Shown one piece after another: positions 49,463 to 61,675 of a stretch of DNA of 64,000 bases. The position numbers were made by a program, and so were the translations under genes. The stretch lies in contig NC_045134.1 of assembly GCF_007655135.1 (NCBI RefSeq), positions 27,056,568-27,120,567 of the forward strand, read 5' to 3'. The stretch's first letter is position 1; each line of letters starts with the position of its first letter. This stretch comes from Punica granatum. Taxonomy: Eukaryota > Streptophyta > Magnoliopsida > Myrtales > Lythraceae. The notes under the pieces were generated by a model. It saw nothing but the letters and a program-made list of their open reading frames with translations. It did not search any database and had not been told where the DNA came from.

Positions 49463-49930
49463 TGTGATGTCTGACTGATGGGCATGAGGGCTCTTTGTAT
49501 ACCCTTGCCCTTCTCAAGAATTGAGCTATGTCTCTGTTTCTTTGCTTCTCTCTGTAGCATTTTTGGGTGAATAAAGTGGGTGCTGGTTAACAATTTCATA
49601 GGTTGGGTCGGGAGCAGCCTTGCAGCTGACATAGCGAAAGAAAAGGAAGTGGCTATTCGGGTTAGCCTCATTTGTTAAGGTTTGGGTCCCGAAATTCCGG
49701 AGGAAAACAGTGTGATGTCTGACTGTTGGGCGTTAGTTTTCCTTGTATAGGCCTTACTGTTTATCAAGAATATTCCAGCTCGCTCTATTTGTTTAGACGC
49801 CGATGAACAAATATATAGGTCGGATTGGAAGTAGCCCATGCAGTTGACTTGGCAAATAAACAGAAAGTGGCTTTTTGAATTTGAACCTCATTTTTCGAAT
49901 TTTGGTTCAGACAACTCCGGAGGAAAACAG
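49463..49930. repeat. Degenerate tandem duplication in the HEXO2 leader
   Basis: Two adjacent units, 49463-49710 and 49711-49930, both begin TGTGATGTCTGACTG and end CCGGAGGAAAACAG. Inside, the same order of motifs recurs (TTTGTAT/CTTGTAT, TCAAGAAT, GGTCGG, GCAGCC/GTAGCC, GTGGCT, CCTCATTT). The second unit is somewhat shorter and diverged. The area precedes HEXO2 and may lie in a 5' UTR intron. Confidence 0.7.
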
Positions 49931-50592
49931 CAGCAGTTCTTGTGTTCAAATGTTAGCAGTTCCTCTTTTTGGCTTGGATTTGGCATTGTGTTATAACTAA
50001 GGTTGTCATTTTCAGAATTTCAGTGCCTTATCCATGAACCGACTATGAAATTGGGCAGGAGAAGTTATGCAGCATCTGCAGCATTGTGTCTCATCTTGTT
50101 TTGGCTTTCCTTCTAGATTTGTGCTGATGTGGTTCCTAGCAAGGGAAAGTCCTAGACTTTGTTCGTCGTGCTATGTATTTCTGCTTTGCCAATACGTGTT
50201 CTGTTCGAATTCCGAGTTTCAAAATTTTGAACTGATCTCTCTCGCTCTTTAGTGAAGCTTATGCATTTCCATGGAATACATCTATTAGATCTTTTGTCTC
50301 GTGTAGGTTTTTCCATTTGCAACATTGACCGAGAATCTGTCAAGAAAGGCATTGCATGCCAAGCTTTAGGCAGTTGAGATTTTAACTTTTTTTGCTTTTC
50401 GATTATAATACATGTTCTTTGATCTCCAGAAGATTTCTTTTCAAGTTGTGCTAGTCCCTCGTGCCTATGGAAAGGGGAATAATCTTTTAATGCATTTATC
50501 TGGATATGGGATTACAATTTTCTTTTCCCCATTCACCGACTGATATCTCTTTTGCAGCGAGTTTTCTTGCCTCTGATCTTACGGGATTCCAA
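49931..50592. other. Likely HEXO2 5' UTR intron region
   Basis: A pyrimidine tract ending CTCTTTTGCAG at about 50550-50560 looks like a splice acceptor upstream of the chosen start, suggesting a leader intron. The frame is also open from an earlier ATG at 50506, but that would read through this acceptor. Confidence 0.45.
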
Positions 50593-52486
50593 ATGGACAA
50601 GAACCAGATCCATGGCACTGCCATTTTCACATTGCTTTCCATGGCCGTTATGATCTTCAGCTCAGCCACATTGGTCCAATGTGCTGTAATCAACCTATGG
50701 CCTAAACCAAGAATCGTGTCATGGCCTTTGCCGCTAGCAACTTTACTCTCCCCAAAATTCAAAATCACTTCCCCGAACCATCGATACCTCTCCACTGCCG
50801 TGTATCGCTACCTCCACCTCATCCTCACTGAGCACCACCACCCTCTAGTCATCCCAACAGTCAATCTCACAAATGGGTCTGTTGTACAGTCCCTGATCGT
50901 GACTATACATGACCTTTCCGCGCCTCTTGTCCACGGTGTGAATGAGTCTTACCACCTTAAGATCCCTTCCACCGGTGTAGAGGCCAGTCTTACCGCCGAG
51001 ACAGCCTGGGGGGCTATGAGGGGCCTCGAGACTTTCTCGCAGCTTGTGTGGGGCAACCCTTCCCACGTGGCCTCGGGAATGGAAGTGTGGGATTGGCCCA
51101 TCTTCGAGCACAGAGGGGTGATGCTGGACACTTCAAGAAACTTCTACAATGTCGAGGACATTCTCAGAATGATCGGCGCGATGAGTGGCAACAAACTCAA
51201 TGTGTTCCATTGGCATATCACTGACTCCCACTCTTTCCCGTTGTTGTTGCCTTCGGAGCCAGGTCTTGCCGACAAGGGCTCCTATGGGCCTGACATGCAA
51301 TACTCTCCAAAAGATGTTACTCGGATCGTTCAGTTTGGTCTGGAACATGGGGTTAGGGTGCTGCCCGAAATTGATATGCCTGGTGAGTGTTACTCTGGAA
51401 ACTTGGTTGTATGCTGTCGAACAGTTACGCACCGAATTTATGCATTTTATTAGACTGATTGTAAATGTGAGCTGGAGAATCTTACCCTGCAACATTGATC
51501 CAAACTAGTAAGTTGAACATATATATTCATATGCAGGTCATACCGGCTCATGGGCAAAAGCATATCCCGAGATTGTGGCCTGCGCGAACATGTTCTGGTG
51601 GCCCGCTGGATATAAATGGGAGGACCGGCTAGCATCAGAACCGGGAGCTGGTCAACTCAACCCGTTGAACCCGAAAACCTACCAAGTCCTGAAGAATGTC
51701 ATTCGCGATGTGACCATGATGTTCCCTGAACCTTTCTATCATGCTGGAGGTGATGAGGTTGCGCCGGGCTGTTGGAAAGCTGACCCAGAAATCCAGGAGT
51801 TCCTCTCCAAGGACGGTAGTCTAAGCGAAATCCTCGAGATGTTCCTCAACTCCACTTTCCCTTACATCGTGTCGATGAACCGAACTGTGGTATACTGGGA
51901 AGATGTCTTGTTGGACCAAACTGTCAGGGTGAACAGATCACTCCTCCCACCTGAGAGCACCATCTTGCAGACATGGAACGATGGTCCCAACAATACCAAG
52001 GCGATCGTCTCGTCAGGCTACCGAGCAATTGTGTCCTCGGCGGATTACTACTACTTGGACTGTGGCCATGGGAGCTTCATCGGGAACAACTCCAAGTACG
52101 ACCAGGGAAATGCAGGAAACACGGGGACCGGCGACTCCTGGTGCGGGCCATTTAAGACCTGGCAGACAATTTACAATTACGACATCACTTATGGGTTGAC
52201 GGAGGAGGAGGCGAAGTTGGTCCTTGGTGGGGAGGTTGCTCTGTGGTCAGAGCAGGCAGACCCCACCGTGCTGGATAGTCGGATATGGCCGAGGGCTTCG
52301 GCAATGGCTGAGGCAATGTGGTCAGGGAACAGGGACGAGAAAGGCATGAAGAGGTACGCAGAAGCGACCGACCGGTTGAATGAGTGGAGGGGTAGAATGG
52401 TCAGTAGAGGGATTCGAGCTGAGCCGATTCAGCCTCTTTGGTGTGCTCGGAACCCCGGGATGTGCGACACTGTCAACTCATCTTAG
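50593..52486 (+). CDS. HEXO2: Beta-hexosaminidase, GH20 family (HEXO2-like)
   Basis: Two exons, 50593-51382 and 51537-52486, join to 1740 nt (579 aa). A hydrophobic signal segment ([20 protein letters not shown]) is followed by the GH20 N-terminal domain and the catalytic barrel: [50 protein letters not shown] and the catalytic pair D335-E336 in HAGGDEV. At least six Asn glycosylation sequons are visible (NLT, NES, NRT, NRS, NNT, NNS). It ends [16 protein letters not shown]. The enzyme trims terminal N-acetylglucosamine from N-glycans in the secretory or apoplastic path. The intron falls in the Gly of DMPG|HTG. The last bases of exon 1 and everything downstream are tandemly duplicated at 58859. 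Confidence 0.93.
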
Positions 52487-54125
52487 CATCCATCCATTGC
52501 TTGTTTCTTGATTCAGAAAAATGTCAGACTCATCCGTCTGTTGATTTGTTACGTTTCACTATTCCAAAATTAATCCAATCACGTGTTCCCCGTAATTGTC
52601 ATCTTGTTCTTCCGATGTACTCGCAAGAGTTTGCATTCCAATAGATTCAAGGATCGTTGAGAGAAGTGAGTCGATGGCCAATTCATGTATATTGGCTACT
52701 CCAACCATCGGATGATACGTTATCTGTCCTAGGAAGTCCTAGGAATAGCATATACTGTTGTATCTCGATGATTCTTGACAGTACCAACAGCACTTCATGC
52801 CTGACGATACAATCACAAGTTAAACTGTCATAAAAGGAGAACGATTTGCAAAGTCTTGATTCAAAGGGGGCATCGCCCGTTTCATTTGGGCCGTCAAGGT
52901 GAGCTCGACCCGATCCCATGAGGTCTGATTATTTCCCTGGGCCAAGACTTTTGGCTGCGTTTATTCCCAAATCCGCTCTCTAAAACAGCGCCAAAAGCTC
53001 TCTAACCTGGCTCGTTATAAACTCGATACAAGACCACTGTCATATTACCCGTGATTTAAGACTCCAAGATGATTTAGAGCTTATCGTTTACGTATGTACA
53101 TCGAGGAGGGTTTCAGCTTGTCGTGGGAGGAACTGCCAAACCTTCATCATCAAAGTCCAGTCAGCGTAGGGGTATTGATTTTCCAAGTCCATCGGTCTCT
53201 GTTTTTCCGTTCTTGGAGGTCGTCTCGTCTAGTCTACGTCCGCTCTAGGATTAATAAAGCCAACCGGCGTTTACTCCTTTGAAAAAGAAGAAAAAAGAAA
53301 AAGAAAGAGAAGACCCCTTCTTCAAATTTGATTGGTCGAAAATGTAATTCGTTGTTTCTCAGAACGTTATTGGAAAATTTCTGATATTTAAACACTAAGA
53401 AAGGGAGGAGATAAGAAGTATAATTTTCTACTACTGAGAATTGAATCGGAGGAATGAGGGACTTGCAATTTTGAAATTACATTATAAAAAAAAAACTACG
53501 GGCTTCAAATTAGTGAAATTAGACCTATGATTAGTTAATACCTGCTCATTGTGCGAAAAGTTTTTTGTCAATTTTTGCATGAAAGAAAAAAAATACTTAA
53601 CATATATGATACATAAATATATATAGATACTAGGAAAAGATATATTCAAAACTATATATTTGGCCATATAAACATAATAAACACCATGAATTATAAGTGA
53701 GACATTCTACAGGAGTTGGAATGTTGGGAAATTATAATGAGTAATTCATCGATCGAAAAAAAAAAACTTTCAATTCTTGTATTTATAGGGCATTTGACAC
53801 ATTGAACATGAAAGTATCATGCATTTGAGGAGATTTTTTCAATTATATCAAGAAAATTTTTCATTTTTCAAAAAAATTAAGTATATGCTGTTACATACAT
53901 ATGATATGGACATTCAATTTGACCAAATCAACTTAATTGGATGTTAAAGGACCAAACTGCATTATTCACATGAGTTAGAGGACGAAATTCATAGTTAAAA
54001 AAGAAGAATTGCTCTCCTTAGACAAAGAGCTTTGAGCAGAAGCCTATAAATAGAACCACAAACTCCACAACGAATACCAAACTATATTTGTCAAACAATC
54101 TCCTAAGCCCTCTCTAATCAGAATC
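52487..54125. promoter_or_regulatory. HEXO2 3' flank and MMP promoter (TATA at 54045)
   Basis: TATAAATA at 54045-54052 is about 75 bp before the metalloproteinase ATG, in a context identical to the second copy. The rest is AT-rich with no other gene. Confidence 0.65.
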
Positions 54126-55037
54126 ATGGAAGCTGTAAAGCTCATCTCCTCGCTCTCACTCATCCTCCTTCCCCTCCTCTTTTCTTCGGCCCTAGCAGAC
54201 CGAAACCGCTCGCCATTCGAGTTCATCAATGGCCTCAAGGGATGCCACAGGGGCAACAAGACCAAAGGCATCCTCGAGCTGAAGCACTACATGGAGAAGT
54301 TCGGTTATTTGCACTACAACCACTCCAGCCTCCACGCCAATGATGAGGAGTTCGACGACCTCCTCGAGGAAGCCGTTAAGACATACCAGCAGAACTACCA
54401 TATGAAGGCCACCGGGACCCTCGATTCTGAGACGGTTTCCCAGATGAAAAAGCCCCGCTGTGGCGTACCTGATATCATCAATGGCACCAATTCAATGCGT
54501 CCCGGGAGGAAGGGGAGCCACCACCGACTGGGGTCCCTCCACACGGTTGGACACTATAGTTTCTTCGATGGTAGACCAAGGTGGCCGAGCAACAAGTACC
54601 ACCTCACCTATAGCTTCTCATCCAGGACGCCAAGAGAAGCGATTGACCCGGTGGCACGGGCCTTCCAGAAGTGGGCCTCTGCCACGCACTTCACATTTAC
54701 TCAGGTCCAGAACTACCAATCCGCCGATCTCAAGATCGCGTTCGCCCGTGGGGACCACGGGGATGGCTCGCCGTTCGATGGGCCAGGTGGGACCATAGCC
54801 CATGCATTCGCGCCCACCAGGGGGTGGCTCCACTACGATGGGGACGAGCGATACTCAGTGGGACCGGCTCCTGGGGCATTCCACTTGGAGACAGTGGCAC
54901 TGCATGAAATCGGGCACCTCCTCGGGCTAGGACACAGCGAGGTTTCGGGTGCAATCATGTTCCCAACTATAAATCAGGGGGTTTCTAAGGGTTTGCATGA
55001 CGATGATATCCAAGGAATTAATGCTTTATACAAATAA
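54126..55037 (+). CDS. Matrix metalloproteinase (matrixin, metalloendoproteinase 1-like), copy 1
   Basis: An intronless frame of 303 codons. A signal peptide (residues 1 to about 24) precedes a peptidoglycan-binding-like prodomain (about 30-110; LEEAVKTYQQNYHMKATGTL), the cysteine switch PRCGVPD (110-116), and a matrixin domain with structural zinc/calcium residues (His211, Asp213, His226) and the zinc site HEIGHLLGLGH (260-270) with Met-turn Met278 in AIMFP. It ends at NALYK with no hydrophobic tail, so unlike many plant MMPs it should not be GPI-anchored but secreted, like soybean SMEP1. By family it cleaves extracellular proteins after autocatalytic loss of the prodomain. AATAAA at 55063-55068 follows the stop. 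A second copy is at 61676-62593. Confidence 0.93.
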   Translation: MEAVKLISSLSLILLPLLFSSALADRNRSPFEFINGLKGCHRGNKTKGILELKHYMEKFGYLHYNHSSLHANDEEFDDLLEEAVKTYQQNYHMKATGTLDSETVSQMKKPRCGVPDIINGTNSMRPGRKGSHHRLGSLHTVGHYSFFDGRPRWPSNKYHLTYSFSSRTPREAIDPVARAFQKWASATHFTFTQVQNYQSADLKIAFARGDHGDGSPFDGPGGTIAHAFAPTRGWLHYDGDERYSVGPAPGAFHLETVALHEIGHLLGLGHSEVSGAIMFPTINQGVSKGLHDDDIQGINALYK

Positions 55038-56868
55038 GTGAAATAATAGGGGTACCAGCCGGAATAAATAGGGAGTTGCTTGTTTGTTTGAGTTAAAGGT
55101 GAAATATTGTCGGCCTCAGTCCAGAGTTCCCGAGTTTGATCACGTTAATGGGACTTTTCGTGTGCTTTTATTCTCTCTCTCCTTTTTTTTTTTTTTAATT
55201 TTCTATTAGGCCTATGACCTCTCTCGAAAAAATATAAAATAATAAATTTGAGTGGTTCAAAAAACTATTTGACTCGATCCCTCATCTCAACGTATTGATT
55301 TCTCGTGTTCATTGTTCAAAAATTGATTTATTCAATCATATGTTCTGGATAGCACTATTCAAGTACATTTATTTGTTTGGGGAAAAAAATTATACTGATT
55401 AAATTGCTGAGAATATTTATTGAGAATTTATTATAAAATTATTATTTTATATACATATAAGATGTGACCTCGAATTTGTAACATGAGAATACCAACTGTT
55501 TTGATTTTTAAAAGTTCTTCCGACCATCGTTGTAAAAGTTTAACTTGGGAAAACAATTACAGAGAAATATCTTCATACTAAACAAATTAATCAATCTAAG
55601 ATCGGAAAGAGCAATAGCGTGAATTTTACATGACATGGCTTGCCGGTTTTTCTTGATAATATAGCAAAACAATCTTTCGGTGCCTATCGATTGCTTGCGT
55701 GCTGGTCCACAGAAAAATGTCAGATATTCATTTGTCAGTCCAATTACTTGTGTTCTTTATTCAGAAATCAAATCAATCGTGTGCTTTTCATGTCTCGTTA
55801 TTATGATATCCTCCACGAGAAATCTGATGGTACCTCCGTAGGAACACCATGGAGAGTGCGGAGTTTCCAAGACATGTAGCGCATGCCAATTTCTCTTGAT
55901 ATATAGCAAAAGTAATGGATAGAATAATAATGACTCAGCATTCATAGTCTATCTATAAATCAATCCACACTACGAGAGTTTTAATATTTACTATTAGTCA
56001 GGATTCGATTTAGCTTCCGAATACTATGGTTCACATCGAAAACAAATCTACCTATAATTCAAAATGCTAAATTGTTCTTGAAAATGTGTATAATGATTCT
56101 CCTCATACTTATATCTAATAAAATAATAAAATGACCGTGGAGATCTAAAAAAAGATGATAACTTATATCATTGTGAATAATTTAGAAAGATAATTGGAAA
56201 GTTTTTAGGAGGATTTAGCAAAACTCGTCTATAAAATTTTACGCTTCCCATGTACTTATGTTATATCAACAAGTTATAATAATTATTTAACATCCAGTGT
56301 AGAATAATATTATATGAAATATTATAATTAGTATTGGCGATTTAAAAATCAATTAATTTTTAAATATTATTTTAGGAATTATACGAAATTTATCCAGAAG
56401 AATATAGTATGAAATATTATGATTAGTGATATAAAAAGTAATTAATAATTCTTGAGGAATATTTGTATAAATCAATTATATAAAATTTTATTTTTATAAA
56501 AAATAGCACTTTATGTTTAATTAATATAAATTATAAAGTCATCCCCCTTTTTTTAACAGAAAGTTTCAAACTCATCATTTGCTAGAGTTCGAAAAACCTG
56601 ATCAATTTGGTAAACAATAACCGTTTATTTTTCTTATTCTAACAATAATTAAATTCCTAGGAATCTATGATAAAAAATTAATAACATTTGCCAAAATTAT
56701 GATAATAAGTAATATTAAATAAAAAATGTTAGTGAGGTCGGTTGAATTGGGGGAAGGAGAGAGAAGAAGAGGGAGGAAAAGAGAGGAGAGAATGGAGAAA
56801 AAGATGGATAGTCGGTAGTTAATATTTTAAATGTACTTAGTTCATTTTAATTTAATAGTATTTACTAA
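55038..56868. other. MMP copy 1 3' flank, part of duplicated unit
   Basis: AT-rich, largely matching 62594-64000. The 55640-55879 and mirrored ORFs recur in the other copy but have no domain and differ by indels. Beyond 56415 correspondence cannot be tested. Confidence 0.5.
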
Positions 56869-56878
56869 TTAATAATAT

Positions 56879-57691
56879 GGTTAAATGCACTTTGCCTCCC
56901 GACCTATGAGGTGAAATTAGGTTTGCCCCCCGACCTATGAAATTTGGCAGAGTGCCCCCTCATCTAATCCAAAAATAAGCGATGAGACTCCCAGACCAAA
57001 TTTCGGTCAAAATTCCGGCCAAAACAAGTTTTCCTTAATCAATTAATGTTATAGCCCCGAGAAATCTCAACTCCAAATTACGAAAACGAGGAACGACTAC
57101 TGAATAAAATAATTCATAATTTCATATTCCTCATAAAAAAATCAATTTTGACCGATAAATCTATAATTATGATTAATTTTCTTTATTCACTACATTATAT
57201 ATATATATATATATATATATATTTCTTAATCATCGGGGCTCCGTGAATCCCGGGCAATCTAATATAATATTGTTTATTCGTCTAGTATAAAATCTAGCTG
57301 AACACTTTACTCTTAAGTCCTATGTATTTCTAAAATGTAAAATATGTGATAATCATAGTCAAATGAAAAGAAGCATATCAACAAATTTATGCTTGCATGA
57401 TAAATATATATATATATATTATCCTATATCACAGAGTGTATCTCATAATTGGTTTTCAGGGGCAGAGGTGAACGTTTGGAGTCACGGGGAAAAAGGAATA
57501 CCAATTGATGATCAAATTAATGATAATCAATTTATGAAAACTTGTTTTGGTCAGAATTTTGACCGAAATTTGATCCGGGAGTCACATCGCTTATTTTTAG
57601 ATTAGGTGAGGGGGCATTCTGCCAAATTTCATAGGTCGGAGGGTAAACCTAATTTCACCTCATAAGTCGAGAGGCAAAGTACATTTAACCC
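56879..57691. mobile_element. Mutator-type MITE with long TIRs, between duplicated units
   Basis: GGTTAAATGCACTTTGCCTC at the left and, inverted, GGGTTAAATGTACTTTGCCT at the right open terminal inverted repeats of about 170 bp (further matches: GGTGAAATTAGGTTT, CAAATTTCGGTCAAAATT, GTTTTC). TTAATAATAT flanks both sides (56869-56878 and 57692-57701). A 9-10 bp duplication with long TIRs indicates a Mutator-like element. The interior has a TA microsatellite (about 57195-57221) and no coding. Confidence 0.82.
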
Positions 57692-57845
57692 TTAATAATA
57701 TTAGTAAGGGTAAATTTAGAAAGAAAAGGTGAAATTAAGCCCTCATCTTTTGTTTTATACAATAGTATCTATATATATGTATATGAAAGCAGAATAAAAG
57801 TAGGCACAGTTAGATGACTTCACAATGCTTAGTTTTTAAATATAA

Positions 57846-58580
57846 TTTTCTCGAATTTTTGAATTATTTTGAATTTTTAAAATTCTAATAAATTATAAAT
57901 TATTGATTCTAGGATTGGTCATTCTTTCTTAGAATTAAGGGTTTATTGCTAAAAAATACAAAATTTTCACATTTTACCTAGCACAAACTTTTTTTTCTTG
58001 ATCTAAAAATACACAAACTGTCAATTTGATATCAATGTTAGCACAATTTCTATTTTTTCGATTGGTGGGCCTCAACGATAACCACCACCTACCCAATAGG
58101 GGTTGCTCATGATGACAGAGGTCTGCGATGCCCCCAATTAGAGGGATGGCGACCGCCGTTGAGACTCTCACCACCTACCCCCTTCATTCTTTTCTTGATT
58201 TTACTTTTCCTTTTTTCAAATTCGGGTAGTGAGGACCTCACCGGGGCCCACCGTTGCCCCCATAATGTTGCTGAAGACCTCGTCTATTGCGATCGGAGGG
58301 TGTGACCGTCGATTCTCATTTAAATTAATAAAAAAATTGAAACGTGTTAAAATTGATATCAAATTGATAGTTCGTGCATTTTTAGATCAAGAAAAAAATT
58401 CGTGCTAGAATTGATAAAATGTGAGAAGTTTGTATTTTTTAGGCCGTTAACCCTAGAATTAATATATTATCTTAATAGAATTTTCTCGAATTTTTAAATT
58501 ATTTTTATTTTTTAAAACTCTAATAAATTATAAATTACTGATTGTGGGACCAATCATTCTTCCTTAGAATTAATATATTA
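57846..58580. repeat. Local direct duplication (about 93-100 bp), one unit split by a MITE
   Basis: TTTTCTCGAATTTTT...TTAGAATTAA occurs at 57846-57938 and again at 58481-58580. The first unit is interrupted at its end by the element 57939-58453; the second continues uninterrupted into TATATTA. Confidence 0.8.
57939..58453. mobile_element. Mutator-type MITE with 9-bp duplication and visible empty site
   Basis: Ends GGGTTTATTGCTAAAAAATA and, inverted, GGGTTAACGGCCTAAAAAAT are imperfect TIRs extending about 120 bp (CACATTTTA, TTCTTGATCTAAAAAT, CAATTTGATATCAAT shared). TAGAATTAA flanks both sides (57930-57938, 58454-58462). The nearby duplicate at 58563-58580 shows the same sequence with a single TAGAATTAA, an unoccupied site. 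The middle is GC-richer (about 58065-58310) than the flanks. Confidence 0.88.
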
Positions 58581-58858
58581 TATTTATTTTTCAAAATAAA
58601 AATTAGATGATATATTTTCATAAATAGTAAATCCACGTAGAATTATATATATATATATATATATTATAGATAATAAATCACTTAATATTATATTTATTTA
58701 AAAAACAAATCTGATCCCTAAAAATAAGTTACTTTCCAAATTCCAATAGAATTACCCTATCTATGCTTCTCTGTTGTTCTGTCAGGGTGGTGTGTTTCAA
58801 TAAATGCTGCTAGCCTTTGTGTGTATGTCGTGGGCTTTGTAAATATTTTCTGATCTAA

Positions 58859-59973
58859 TGATATGCCTGGAGAGTGTTACTCTGGAAACTTGGTTGTATA
58901 ACGTCAAACAGTTACGGACCAAATTTATGCATTTTACTATACTGATTGTAAATGTGAGCTGGAAAATTTTACCCTGAAACATTGATCTAAACTAATAACT
59001 TGAACATATATATTCATATGCAGGTCATACCGGCTCATGGGCAAAAGCATATCCCGAGATTGTGGCCTGTGCGAACATGTTCTGGTGGCCCGCTGGATAT
59101 AAATGGGAGGACCGGCTAGCATCAGAACCGGGAGCTGGTCAACTCAATCCGTTGAACCCGAAAACCTACCAAGTCCTGAAGAATGTCATTCGCGATGTGA
59201 CCATGATGTTCCCTGAACCTTTCTATCATGCTGGAGCTGATGAGGTTGTGCCAGGCTGTTGGAAGGCTGACCCAGAAATCCAGGAGTTCCTCTCCAAGGG
59301 CGGTAGTCTCAGCGAAATCCTCGAGATGTTCCTCAACTCCACTTTCCCTTAGGTCGTGTCGATGAACCGAACTGTGGTCTACTGGGAAGATGTCTTGTTG
59401 GACCAAACTGTCAGGGTGAACAGATCACTCCTCCCACCCGAGAACACCATATTGCAGACATGGAACGATGGTCCCAACAATACAAAGGCGATTGTCTCGT
59501 CAGGCTACCGAGCAATTGTGTCCTGGGCAGATTACTACTACTTGGACTGTGGCCATGGGGACTTCATCGGGAACAACTCCAAGTACGACCAGGGAAATGC
59601 AGGAAACACAGGGACCTGCAACTCATGGTGCGGGCCATTTAAGACCTGGCAGACAATTTACAATTATGATATCACTTACGGGTTGACAGAGGAGGAGGCG
59701 AAGTTGGTCCTTGGTGGGGAGGTTGCTCTGTGGTCAGAGCAGGCAGACCCCACCGTGCTGGATAGTCGGATATGGCCGAGGGCTTCGGCAATGGCTGAGG
59801 CAATGTGGTCAGGGAACAGGGACGAGAAAGGCATGAAGAGGTACGCAGAAGCGACCGACCGCTTTAATGAGTGGAGGGGTAGAATGGTCAGTAGAGGGAT
59901 TCGAGCTGAGCCGATTCAGCCTCTTTGGTGTGCTCGGAACCCCGGGATGTGCGACACTGTCAACTCATCTTAG
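58859..59973 (+). pseudogene. HEXO2 3'-half pseudogene
   Basis: Only the last bases of exon 1, the intron and exon 2 (59024-59973) of the beta-hexosaminidase are present; the signal peptide and N-terminal 263 residues are missing. The exon 2 frame is kept to the TAG stop, but a premature TAG at 59350-59352 replaces the Tyr of STFPY. The active-site motif HAGGDEV has become HAGADEV, and other substitutions are scattered. The sequence upstream shows no alternative exon 1. A functional glycosidase is excluded; transcription is unknown. Confidence 0.93.
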
Positions 59974-61675
59974 CATCCATCCATTGCTTGTTTCTTGATT
60001 CAGAAAAATGTCAGATTCATCCGTCTGTTGATTTGTTACGTTCACTATTCAGAAATCAATGTGCTCACAAGAGTTTGCATTCTAATAGATTCAAGGATCG
60101 TTGAGAGAGTGAGTCGATGGCCCATTTCATGTATATTGGTTACACCGACCATCGGATGGTACGCTACCCGTCCTAGGAATAGCATATATTATTGTATCTC
60201 GATGATTCTTGACAGTACCAACATCACTACATGCCTGACGATGTAATCACATATTACAATGTCATAAAAGGAGATCAATTTGCAAAGTTTTGATTCTAAG
60301 GGGAATTGCCCGTTTCATTTGGGCCATCAAGGTGAGCTCGACCCGATCACGTGAGGTCTGATTAATTCCCTGGGCCAAAGACTTGTGGCTGCGTTTATTC
60401 CCAAATAATAAGCTTCTACGAGACTACAACAGGGCCAAAAGCTCTCTAACCTGGCCCGTTATAAACTTGATACAAGACCACCGTCACATTGCCCGTGATT
60501 TAAGACTCCAAGATGATGTAGAGCTCATCGTTTCCGTATGAACATCGAGGAAGACGGGATCTCGTTCTCGTGGTGGGGTTTCAGCTTGTCGTGGGAGGAA
60601 CTGCCAAAGCTTCATCGTCAAAGTCAGTCAGCGTAGGGGTAATTGATCTTCCAAGTCCATGGCTCTCTGTCTTCCCCTTGTTGGAGGTCGTCTCGTCTAG
60701 ACAACGTCCACTTTAAAATTAATAAAGCCAACCGGCGTTTACCCCTTTGATTTAGCGTCCAATTGAGGGTAGAAAAAAAGAAGAAAATAGCAAAAAGAAA
60801 GAGAAAGACCCCCTTCTTCAAAGCTGATTGGTCAGAAATGTAATTCGATGTTCCTCAGAACGTTCGTGGATAATTTCTGATATTTAAATACTAAGGTCTT
60901 CTTTTCACAAGGAAGGCTACTCGTGGAACTGATAAAGTTTAAGAAAGGGAGGAGATAAAAAGTATAATTTTCTACTACTGAGAATTGAATCGGATGAAAG
61001 AGGGACTTGCAATTTTGGAATTACATTAAAAAAAAAAAACTAGGGGCTTCGAATTAGTGAAATTAGGCCTATAATTAGTTAATACCTGCACATTGCGAGA
61101 AATTTTATTGTCAGCTTTTGCATGAGCAAAAAATAAATACTTAACATATATGATACATAAATATATATAGATACTAGGAAAAGATATATTCAAAACTATA
61201 TATTTGACCGTATAAACATAATAAACACCATGAATTATAAGTGAGACATTCTATAGGAGTTGGGATGCTGGGAAATTATAATGAGTAATATGATGACGAT
61301 GATGAAAAAAAAAAAGAGAAAAGCATTTTTAGGTCTTGTATTTATAGGGCATTCGACACATTGAACATGAAAGTACCACGTATTTCGAGGATATTTTTTC
61401 AATTATATCGAGAAAATTGTTCATTTTTCAAAAAATTTAACTTTATGTTGTTACATACATATGATATGGACGTTCAATTTGACCAAATCAACTTAATTGG
61501 ATGTTAAAGGACCAAACTGCATTATTTATATGAGTTAGAGGACGAAATTCAAAGTTAAAAAAGAAGAAGGGCTCACCTCAGACGAAGAGCTTTGAGCAGA
61601 AGCCTATAAATAGAACCACAAACGCCACAACCCATACCAAACAAACAAACCACTAAGCCCTCCCTAATCAGAATC
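59974..61675. promoter_or_regulatory. MMP copy 2 promoter (TATA at 61605)
   Basis: Duplicate of 52487-54125 with small indels. TATAAATA at 61605-61612 lies about 65 bp before the ATG in the same context as copy 1. No other gene is seen. Confidence 0.65.

Larger units (their letters stand above)
51372..56415 (+). repeat. Segmental tandem duplication, unit 1
   Basis: From TGATATGCCTGG at the end of HEXO2 exon 1, sequence matches unit 2 (from 58859) nearly continuously through exon 2, the intergenic region, the metalloproteinase and its 3' flank. The last base of the window (64000) corresponds to 56415 here. The offset grows from 7487 to about 7585 through small indels. The right limit of the unit is therefore unknown. 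Confidence 0.95.

Noticed and set aside
50506..50592. Upstream ATG extending HEXO2 by 29 residues
   Set aside because: It would place non-signal residues before the signal peptide and read across a likely splice acceptor ending TTTTGCAG.
55640..55879. ORF recurring at 63263-63451 in both duplicated units
   Set aside because: Recurrence is explained by the segmental duplication; the frame has an indel between copies and no domain.
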